From Heyndrickxia vini (GTDB lineage: Bacteria > Bacillota > Bacilli > Bacillales > Bacillaceae_C), in the NCBI RefSeq assembly GCF_016772275.1, contig NZ_CP065425.1, forward strand, positions 3,960,001 through 4,024,000: a DNA stretch of 64,000 nucleotides, read 5' to 3'. Each line of letters starts with the position of its first letter. Position 1 is the stretch's first letter. Position numbers and translations under genes: made by a program. Below the pieces are notes generated by a model. It saw only the letters and a list, made by a program, of their open reading frames with translations. It was not told the origin of the DNA and searched no databases. This document shows positions 57,430 to 64,000 of this stretch, piece after piece.

Positions 57430-59676
57430 TTATTTTTTTCCATTATCATTTTGCAATAATTTTAGCGATTGTTCTTGGGTGTCCTCTTTTCCATTAGTCC
57501 GTGCAAAAGCGACCGCTACTACTTTGTTCATATATTCAGGCATAGTGAATGAGATTTGGTTTTCTTTTAAACCAGGCCCTACTTTCTTCTTTTCTTCCAA
57601 AAATCCTATAAATTTTAATGTGTCTTCTTCAAATAATGCGATACCAAATTCCTCTGCTCCCATAGGTAAATAAACTTCATAACGGAAAGTATTCGCAGAA
57701 TCGCCAGGTACAATTGAAAAGCCCATCAACCTCGGAAAGGTCGGCTCCTTTTTGATAAATAAATAAGGAATTTCAATACTTTTGTCCTTTTCAATTAACG
57801 AAAGATAGCCTTCAATCATTTCATCACTTGAATGGAAACCTCTCTTAATAAAGGCGGTTATTGGCAGGGTTCTTTTCTCTCCAGGTTTTAACGAAAATGG
57901 TAGCGGAAGTTTCCAATCTATATTTTCATCATACTTTAAGATTTTAAAATGATAATATTTCTTCTGTTTACTTACATTGGTTATTGTAAGACGCTTTCGA
58001 TTTTCATCGAACTGATTTGTAAGTTTTCCAAACGAGAGACTGCCTGGTGAAATTAATGTTTCGGTATGTATCGCTTGGTCAATATTAATTCTTCCCGCGC
58101 CTTGTTCATAAACTTTATACCGATTTCCTTTCTCATCATGAAGAACTGTTGCCGTGTTCATAATTGAAGATTTAATTTCATTCGGTCCCCACTCTGGATG
58201 AGCTTGTTTTATTAAAGCTGCTGCTCCCGCAATGTAAGGTGCAGACATACTTGTTCCTTGTAATTCAATATAACCTTTATTAGGAATTGTACTTTTAATT
58301 GCAACACCAGGGGCTGTAATATCAGGTTTAATTGACCAATTTACCGTTACGGGACCTCTTGAGCTAAAATCGGCTAGAAGATCTTTTTCCACTTTGTAAA
58401 TGGTTGATGCCAGAATAGGGACTTTTTTGGGGATTAAACTTTTCCCATCAAGCATGGATATCGAAACTGCAGGAATCTTTGTTTCACTATTTATTTTCCC
58501 TACGAACGATCCTTTCGTATTATTAAAAATAATTACCCCAACCGCACCTGCATCTTCTGCATTTTTTACCTTTTTTGTAAACTCTATCTCTCCGCGTTTT
58601 ATAAGTGCAATTTTTCCGGCAACATTTATCATATCTTTCTTTTTTCCGATTCCGACATATTCAACTGGATATGTATGGTTTAAGTTCCACTTTTCACTTC
58701 CTACAAATGGAAGTAGTTTGATTGGCTTGTCTAACTGAACTGCTGACAAATAAGGGACTTTCAACACAGGGGTAGACGCCCCTACCGAAATTGCTTTTAA
58801 AGATGTTCCCGGTGTTCCTACTGTCCAGAGATTTGGACCCGAATTACCATTAGAGGTAATTGCCACAACTCCTTTTTCTACAGCCTTATTTAAAGCTATG
58901 CTAATCGGTAAATCTGGACCATTAACATCAGAACCTAAGGAAAGATTAATGATATCAATTTTACTTTTAACTGTTCTTTCTATTGCAGCCAATATTTGCT
59001 CTGTAGTCCCACTGCCACCCGCCCCTAATGCACGATACGCGTAAATCTTTACATCAGGCGCAACACCTTTCATTCTTCCGTTTGCACCAATTATTCCAGC
59101 AACATGTGTCCCATGAATAGTTGGTTCTCCTTCGTGGATCTGTGTCTCCAGTGGATTATTATCCCCATCAACTAGATCGTAGCCACCACTATAATTGGAC
59201 TTTAAATCCGGATGGGTGTAGTCAATCCCAGTGTCAATGACCCCTACTTTAATTCCCTTTCCCGTCAGACGGTTGCCTTTAGAATCATAATAATTTTGTG
59301 CCCTCTCTGCCCCGATTAAAGATAATGCAGACGGATATAGCTTTTCAACACTGTAGGATTGGTTATCATAGGTAGCTGAAATTTTGCGATACATTTGTGA
59401 TAACTGGAGTAAGTCCTTTCTTGAACCGCCAACAGAAAACCCATTGAATGTTTCGGTAAAAAGGGCCCTAAGTTTGAGTGTAGGATACTTCTTTAGATAA
59501 TTCTCTATTTCTACCTTGTTGGGAGTTCCCTTTGTTGAAAAAATCATAACTACTTTTTCGAAAGGGGAAGGTGATGGAAGTGATGGAAGTGATGGAATAT
59601 TCCAAGCATTAGCTGAAATACCTGGCGGGAAAATCAAAAATAACACGAGTCCAATAAGTAATTGCTGCCGTTTCAC
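57430..59676 (-). CDS. vpr: Secreted subtilisin-type serine protease (Vpr-like)
   Basis: 748 residues. Signal peptide (1-24, ending SANA), I9-type propeptide (about 40-110), then the S8 catalytic domain with D148 in VGVIDTGIDYTHPD, H188 in HGTHVAG, oxyanion N278 region and S476 in GTSMSAP. A PA domain (about 330-410) is inserted, as in Vpr. A beta-rich C-terminal part (550-740) follows. GTG start with GGAGGG upstream. In Bacillus it is a minor extracellular protease. Confidence 0.9.
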   Translation of the reverse strand: MKRQQLLIGLVLFLIFPPGISANAWNIPSLPSLPSPSPFEKVVMIFSTKGTPNKVEIENYLKKYPTLKLRALFTETFNGFSVGGSRKDLLQLSQMYRKISATYDNQSYSVEKLYPSALSLIGAERAQNYYDSKGNRLTGKGIKVGVIDTGIDYTHPDLKSNYSGGYDLVDGDNNPLETQIHEGEPTIHGTHVAGIIGANGRMKGVAPDVKIYAYRALGAGGSGTTEQILAAIERTVKSKIDIINLSLGSDVNGPDLPISIALNKAVEKGVVAITSNGNSGPNLWTVGTPGTSLKAISVGASTPVLKVPYLSAVQLDKPIKLLPFVGSEKWNLNHTYPVEYVGIGKKKDMINVAGKIALIKRGEIEFTKKVKNAEDAGAVGVIIFNNTKGSFVGKINSETKIPAVSISMLDGKSLIPKKVPILASTIYKVEKDLLADFSSRGPVTVNWSIKPDITAPGVAIKSTIPNKGYIELQGTSMSAPYIAGAAALIKQAHPEWGPNEIKSSIMNTATVLHDEKGNRYKVYEQGAGRINIDQAIHTETLISPGSLSFGKLTNQFDENRKRLTITNVSKQKKYYHFKILKYDENIDWKLPLPFSLKPGEKRTLPITAFIKRGFHSSDEMIEGYLSLIEKDKSIEIPYLFIKKEPTFPRLMGFSIVPGDSANTFRYEVYLPMGAEEFGIALFEEDTLKFIGFLEEKKKVGPGLKENQISFTMPEYMNKVVAVAFARTNGKEDTQEQSLKLLQNDNGKK

Positions 59677-59746
59677 TTGAGGAAACCCTCCTTATTTTTT
59701 TATTAGCTTCTCACGAATAGGTAGGGTTATGCGGCAAAAGGCAAAA

Positions 59747-59774
59747 AAACAAGACGGATTACTCCGCCTTGTTT
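59747..59774 (-). terminator. Terminator after mnaA
   Basis: 11-base stem with one mismatch (AAACAAGGCGG/CCGTCTTGTTT) then TTTT on the minus strand; its left part covers the mnaA stop. Confidence 0.88.
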
Positions 59775-60921
59775 AAAGTGGTTTAAATGGCTTCGGTTTT
59801 TCATTTATATTTTTAAAATGGTATTGAATAGCTTGTACAATGCGCTTACACGCCTGACCATCACCATACGGATTTGTTGCCTTTGCCATTTTATCGTAGG
59901 ATTCTTTATTTGTTAATAATTCTGTACCAAGTTGATAAATCGTTTCCTCATCAACCCCTGCTAACTTAAGAGTACCCGCTTCGATTCCTTCTGGACGTTC
60001 AGTTGTATCGCGAAGCACAAGAACAGGAACACCAAGTGATGGTGCTTCTTCTTGCACACCTCCAGAATCAGTCAAAATGAGATGGGCATGACTGGCAAAG
60101 TTATGAAAATCAATGACGTCTAAAGGTTCTATAAGATGAATACGCGGATTCCCCCCTAGAACTTCATTGGCAATTTCACGAACAGCAGGATTTAAGTGAA
60201 CAGGATAAACAACTTGAACATTTGGATGTTTATCAACCAATCTTAAGACTGCACGAAACATATTTCTCATTGGCTCCCCAAGATTTTCTCTGCGATGTGC
60301 AGTAAGCAGTATTAGTTTATCATCTCCGAGATCCGCCAGAATCTTATGTTCATACTCACTCTTAACAGTCGTTTTCAAGGCATCTATTGCCGTATTTCCG
60401 GTAATAAAGATACTTTCCTTATTTTTATTCTCAGCTAATAAATTGTTAGAAGCTTTCTCAGTTGGAGCAAAATGAAGATCAGCTAATATCCCTGTCAATT
60501 GGCGATTCATTTCTTCCGGATATGGCGAGTATTTGTTCCATGTTCGTAATCCAGCTTCCACATGACCGACAACAATTTTATTATAATATGCCGCTAAACT
60601 GGCGACAAAAGTTGTCGTCGTATCACCATGTACAAGGACAATATCTGGCTTAGCCTCTTTCATTACATGGTCAAGACCTTCTAAACCTCTAGTTGTAATG
60701 TCTATTAATGATTGGCGATCTTTCATCATATTTAAATCATAATGTGGTTGGATATGAAAAATATCTAGAACTTGGTCTAACATTTGTCGATGCTGAGCAG
60801 TAACCGTTACAATTGGCTCAATACTTTCCGGATACTTTTGCAATTCAAGAACTAACGGGGCCATTTTAATCGCTTCTGGCCTCGTTCCAAAAATAGTCAT
60901 TACCTTTATCGGCCTTTTCAT
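59773..60921 (-). CDS. mnaA: UDP-N-acetylglucosamine 2-epimerase
   Basis: 382 residues from the ATG at 60921 (GAGGGAGAG upstream). Interconverts UDP-GlcNAc and UDP-ManNAc for wall teichoic acid linkage units. GTRPEAIKMAPLV (about 8-20), HGDTTTTFVASLAAYY, HVEAGLRTW, HRRENLGEPM and TDSGGVQEEAPSLG are all present. 25 bases after upp, so the two may be co-transcribed. Confidence 0.94.
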   Translation of the reverse strand: MKRPIKVMTIFGTRPEAIKMAPLVLELQKYPESIEPIVTVTAQHRQMLDQVLDIFHIQPHYDLNMMKDRQSLIDITTRGLEGLDHVMKEAKPDIVLVHGDTTTTFVASLAAYYNKIVVGHVEAGLRTWNKYSPYPEEMNRQLTGILADLHFAPTEKASNNLLAENKNKESIFITGNTAIDALKTTVKSEYEHKILADLGDDKLILLTAHRRENLGEPMRNMFRAVLRLVDKHPNVQVVYPVHLNPAVREIANEVLGGNPRIHLIEPLDVIDFHNFASHAHLILTDSGGVQEEAPSLGVPVLVLRDTTERPEGIEAGTLKLAGVDEETIYQLGTELLTNKESYDKMAKATNPYGDGQACKRIVQAIQYHFKNINEKPKPFKPL

Positions 60922-60946
60922 GTTCTCTCTCCCTCGAAATGCCTGC

Positions 60947-61576
60947 TTATTTTGTTCCGAATAAACGATCTCCCGCATCACCAAGACCAGGAACAATATA
61001 TCCCTTTTCATTTAACTTTTCATCTAATCCAGCAATATATATATCAATATCCGGATGCTCTTCTTTCAGCGCCTCCACACCTTCCGGAGCAGCAATAAGG
61101 CACATAAATTTAATATTTTTAGCGCCGCGCTTTTTCAATGAATTAATCGCTTCAACAGCTGATCCACCTGTCGCTAACATCGGATCAACAACAATAAAGT
61201 CTCTCTCTTCAACATCATTCGGAAGTTTGGCGTAATATTCAACAGGTTTTAACGTTTTTGGATCTCGATATAGACCAATATGTCCTACTTTTGCTGCAGG
61301 AATTAGCTTCAACACACCATCGACCATACCAATTCCGGCACGAAGGATAGGAACGATTCCTATTTTTTTCCCTGATAAGATTTTAGATTTTGAAACACTG
61401 ACAGGTGTTTCGATTTCAATTTCTTCTAAAGGCATATCGCGTGTAATTTCATACACCATAAGAGTAGCCACTTCATCAACTAATTCACGGAATTCTTTAG
61501 TACCAGTGTGTTTATCTCGTATGTACGTTAATTTATGTTGAATAAGCGGATGGTTCATTACATGAACATTTCCCAT
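60947..61576 (-). CDS. upp: Uracil phosphoribosyltransferase
   Basis: 209 residues from the ATG at 61576 (AAGGAG upstream), giving [16 protein letters not shown]. Salvages uracil to UMP with PRPP. PRPP-binding loop [16 protein letters not shown] (about 128-143) and uracil-binding [13 protein letters not shown] at the C-terminus are complete. Between glyA and mnaA; in B. subtilis upp also lies between glyA and the atp operon. Confidence 0.96.
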   Translation of the reverse strand: MGNVHVMNHPLIQHKLTYIRDKHTGTKEFRELVDEVATLMVYEITRDMPLEEIEIETPVSVSKSKILSGKKIGIVPILRAGIGMVDGVLKLIPAAKVGHIGLYRDPKTLKPVEYYAKLPNDVEERDFIVVDPMLATGGSAVEAINSLKKRGAKNIKFMCLIAAPEGVEALKEEHPDIDIYIAGLDEKLNEKGYIVPGLGDAGDRLFGTK

Positions 61577-61641
61577 TTTTTTCGCTCCTTTTATATAAAT
61601 ATTTATTAAAACTACAAAAATCACCTATCTCATTCTACACG

Positions 61642-61691
61642 AAAAGGGAGTTCATTCTCAAGGTTAGACCTATTTGAATAAACTCCCTTTT
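61642..61691 (-). terminator. Terminator after glyA
   Basis: 11-bp stem AAAAGGGAGTT/AACTCCCTTTT with a loop of about 28 bases; the T tract is TTTT. Confidence 0.65.
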
Positions 61692-61695
61692 TTAT

Positions 61696-62937
61696 TTATT
61701 TTTCTGGGTATAATGGAAATCCATTAGTAAGTGCCGACACACGTGTCCGAGCTTCTTCTAATGTTTCTTCATTTTCGTGATTTTTCAATGTATTTCCAAT
61801 AATTGATGCAATTTCGTCCATTTCTTCAAGTCCAAAGCCACGAGAAGTAACAGCAGCTGTACCAATCCGAATGCCGCTAGTTACAAATGGGCTTTCAGGA
61901 TCAAATGGGATCGTATTTTTATTCACCGTGATACCGATATCATCAAGAACTTTTTCAGCAACTTTTCCAGTTAGACTTAATGAACGGAGATCGACCAATA
62001 ATAAGTGATTATCCGTACCATTAGACACTAAACTTAGACCCTCTCTTTTTAAGGATTCACCTAGACGTTTGGCATTGTCGATGACCTTTTGGGAATATTC
62101 TTTAAAGCTGTCATCCAGTGCTTCCCCAAATGCGACTGCTTTAGCAGCAATTACATGCATTAATGGGCCGCCTTGGATTCCAGGAAAAATTGATTTATCA
62201 ATTTTCTTCGCAAATTCTTCTTTACATAAGATCATTCCACCGCGTGGTCCACGTAAAGTTTTATGCGTAGTTGTTGTAACAAAATCAGCATATGGCACTG
62301 GGCTTGGATGTAATCCAGAGGCTACCAATCCAGCGATATGAGCCATATCTACCATCAAGTACGCTCCAACTTCATCTGCTATTTCACGAAATTTTTTGAA
62401 ATCTATTACCCTTGGGTAGGCACTAGCACCTGCCACAATGAGCTTTGGTTTATGTTGACGAGCTTTATTTAATACATCTTCATAATCTATTGTGTGGCTA
62501 TGTTCATCTACACCATATTCCACAAAGTTATACTGTACACCACTAAAGTTAACTGGACTACCATGCGTTAAATGGCCACCATGGGAAAGATTCATACCTA
62601 AAACGGTATCACCTGGCTCAAGAACCGTAAAATAAACAGCCATATTTGCCTGGGCACCTGAATGAGGTTGAACATTGGCGTGTTCTGCACCAAATATTTG
62701 CTTTGCACGTTCACGAGCAAGATTCTCAACTACATCAACATATTCACAGCCGCCATAGTACCTGCGACCAGGATATCCTTCTGCATATTTATTTGTTAAA
62801 ACAGACCCTTGTGCTTCCATTACAGCTTCACTTACAAAGTTCTCAGAAGCAATCAATTCAATTTTCGTCTGTTGGCGTTTCAGTTCATCTTGAATCGCTT
62901 GATATACTTCTTTATCTTGTCCAACTATCTTACTCAT
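61696..62937 (-). CDS. glyA: Serine hydroxymethyltransferase
   Basis: 413 residues. Converts serine and tetrahydrofolate to glycine and methylene-THF. PLP lysine in [14 protein letters not shown] (about 222-235), MDMAHIAGL and [15 protein letters not shown] are present. ATG with AGGAGGGG upstream. Single gene ending in the terminator above. Confidence 0.96.
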   Translation of the reverse strand: MSKIVGQDKEVYQAIQDELKRQQTKIELIASENFVSEAVMEAQGSVLTNKYAEGYPGRRYYGGCEYVDVVENLARERAKQIFGAEHANVQPHSGAQANMAVYFTVLEPGDTVLGMNLSHGGHLTHGSPVNFSGVQYNFVEYGVDEHSHTIDYEDVLNKARQHKPKLIVAGASAYPRVIDFKKFREIADEVGAYLMVDMAHIAGLVASGLHPSPVPYADFVTTTTHKTLRGPRGGMILCKEEFAKKIDKSIFPGIQGGPLMHVIAAKAVAFGEALDDSFKEYSQKVIDNAKRLGESLKREGLSLVSNGTDNHLLLVDLRSLSLTGKVAEKVLDDIGITVNKNTIPFDPESPFVTSGIRIGTAAVTSRGFGLEEMDEIASIIGNTLKNHENEETLEEARTRVSALTNGFPLYPEK

Positions 62938-63082
62938 TTATGTCCCCTCCTGCGTCAACAATTAGTCAAATACCTTCTTATTTTAACATAGTTTTCTTAC
63001 AGGCAAGTCTAATACTTAACTTTTTTCTGATAATTAATTTCCTGTTTTCCGTTTGATGCTAATCCCAAGTATACGCACAAAA

Positions 63083-63112
63083 AAAGAATCCCGTTAATTA
63101 ACAGGATTCTTT
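63083..63112 (-). terminator. Terminator after ywlG
   Basis: 9-bp stem AAAGAATCC/GGATTCTTT and extra T; the ywlG stop codon is in the loop. Confidence 0.88.
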
Positions 63113-63685
63113 ATTTTCATTTATTTGATTTTCATAAACAGCTCTAGCTCCGCCAATTAATTTTGGTCGAGTTTTTGCTAATGTAACATTTGCAGAACCC
63201 AGTGTGTGATTTTTTACTCTAATTGGAACGGCAACATGTTTTAAATGCATTCCAATAAATGTATTACCAATATCAATTCCTGCATCCGCTTTTATAAATT
63301 CTATAACAACTGGATCTTGAAGATGGCGATAAGCGTAAGTTGCCATGGCGCCACCGGCTTTTCTTACTGGTATGACGGAAACTTCCTCCCAATCACGCAA
63401 ATTCATTAGTTTTCTTTCTATTACTAAACTTCTATTTAAATGTTCACAACATTGAAAGGCTAAATAAATCTCGTTCTTACGTGCAAAGGCCGTCAGTTCC
63501 TCAAATATAACGGTAGCGACTTCTTCACTTCCTGCTGTCCCAATTTTTTCACCAATTACTTCAGACGTAGAGCATCCAATCACTAAAATCTGCCCTTTTT
63601 TAAACGTTACTTGAGAAGAAAAATCATTTACTATTTCTTTCAACTGTTTTTTCCATAGTAATAGATCTGCAGTCAATCTTATCAC
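63098..63685 (-). CDS. ywlG: YwlG family protein (TIGR01440)
   Basis: 195 residues, soluble, function unknown. Typical blocks: [20 protein letters not shown] (about 35-54), [29 protein letters not shown], and [21 protein letters not shown]. The fold class is said to be a UPF0340 type. Between rpiB and glyA as in B. subtilis. Confidence 0.88.
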   Translation of the reverse strand: MIRLTADLLLWKKQLKEIVNDFSSQVTFKKGQILVIGCSTSEVIGEKIGTAGSEEVATVIFEELTAFARKNEIYLAFQCCEHLNRSLVIERKLMNLRDWEEVSVIPVRKAGGAMATYAYRHLQDPVVIEFIKADAGIDIGNTFIGMHLKHVAVPIRVKNHTLGSANVTLAKTRPKLIGGARAVYENQINENKESC

Positions 63686-63711
63686 CTAACTTATAGTATA
63701 TAGAACGATTT

Positions 63712-64000
63712 TTACAAATTTTGATCCTCATAATTTGTTAATTTTTCAATTCGACGGGCATGTCTCCCACCTTCGAATTCAGTTGTTAACCATACTTTTG
63801 CAATTTCTAGCGCAAGTCCCGGACCAATGACTCTTTCACCCATCGCTAATATATTTGTGTCATTATGCTGACGCGTTGCTTTTGCACTAAATACATCATG
63901 GACTAGGGCACAACGAATTCCTTTTACCTTATTAGCGGCAATACTCATTCCAATTCCCGTACCACAAATAAGGATTCCGCGATCAAATTCACCATTTGCC
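63712..64000 (-). CDS. rpiB: Ribose-5-phosphate isomerase B / RpiB-LacA family (5' end outside the window)
   Basis: The C-terminal 95 residues or so of RpiB (ywlF in B. subtilis). The visible part has the catalytic-cysteine region [16 protein letters not shown] near the window edge, [24 protein letters not shown] and [10 protein letters not shown]. Isomerises ribose and ribulose 5-phosphate. The gene runs off the right edge; an internal ATG at 63948 is not the start. Confidence 0.92.
   Translation of the reverse strand, partial: ANGEFDRGILICGTGIGMSIAANKVKGIRCALVHDVFSAKATRQHNDTNILAMGERVIGPGLALEIAKVWLTTEFEGGRHARRIEKLTNYEDQNL

Overview
The window is an AT-rich chromosomal segment of an endospore-forming Bacillaceae. 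It carries spoIIID, spoIIQ and spoIID, a complete B. subtilis-type stressosome/sigma-B operon, strong AGGAGG ribosome binding sites, frequent GTG and TTG starts, and gene orders that match B. subtilis blocks. The genus cannot be fixed from the sequence. The AtpE glycine motif is the neutralophile type. No rRNA, tRNA, CRISPR array, prophage or complete IS element was seen.

Layout. (1) About 0-16 kb, nearly all on the minus strand: ddl-murF, cshA, ydbS-ydbT (with a sigma-W-type promoter), a plus-strand rhomboid protease, acpS, ydcC, alr, the ndoAI-ndoA toxin-antitoxin pair, and rsbR-S-T-U-V-W-sigB-rsbX with a clear internal sigma-B promoter. (2) About 16-32.8 kb, mixed strands and accessory in character: an unrecognised protein, two paralogous CNNM/CBS (MpfA-like) membrane proteins around a RodA/FtsW protein and a MerR regulator, an ABC exporter, a short uncharacterised ORF, a DHA2-type MFS pump, a yhbD-bactofilin-bactofilin operon, a nitronate monooxygenase-like enzyme, a YknW/YknX-like pair without its ABC partners, and alkaline phosphatase. 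(3) About 32.8-64 kb: a SWIM/SNF2 pair, ssbB plus a small ORF, ywpF, an Asp/Asn-rich lipoprotein, fabZ, an EpuA-type small membrane protein, flhO-flhP, mbl, spoIIID, spoIIQ, spoIID, a TPM/LemA pair, murA, ywmB, ywzB, the nine-gene ATP synthase operon (atpIBEFHAGDC), a Vpr-type protease, mnaA, upp, glyA, ywlG and the 3' part of rpiB.

From general knowledge of the B. subtilis map, block 1 belongs near 0.5 Mb and block 3 near 3.75 Mb. Here they lie about 17 kb apart on the same strand, which suggests a rearrangement across the origin.

The most unusual signal is at the two MpfA-like paralogues. In both, a near-perfect Shine-Dalgarno sequence sits 29-38 nt from the only possible start, and the intervening spacer forms a strong hairpin that would restore normal spacing. 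In the second gene the Shine-Dalgarno itself can instead pair into a GNRA-capped hairpin that excludes the bridging hairpin and overlaps the stop codon of the upstream merR gene. This looks like a translational switch or coupling device. Other points of interest are a dispersed hairpin repeat (four copies), a palindromic operator candidate before yhbD, two short ORFs, and structured intergenic regions in the atp operon.
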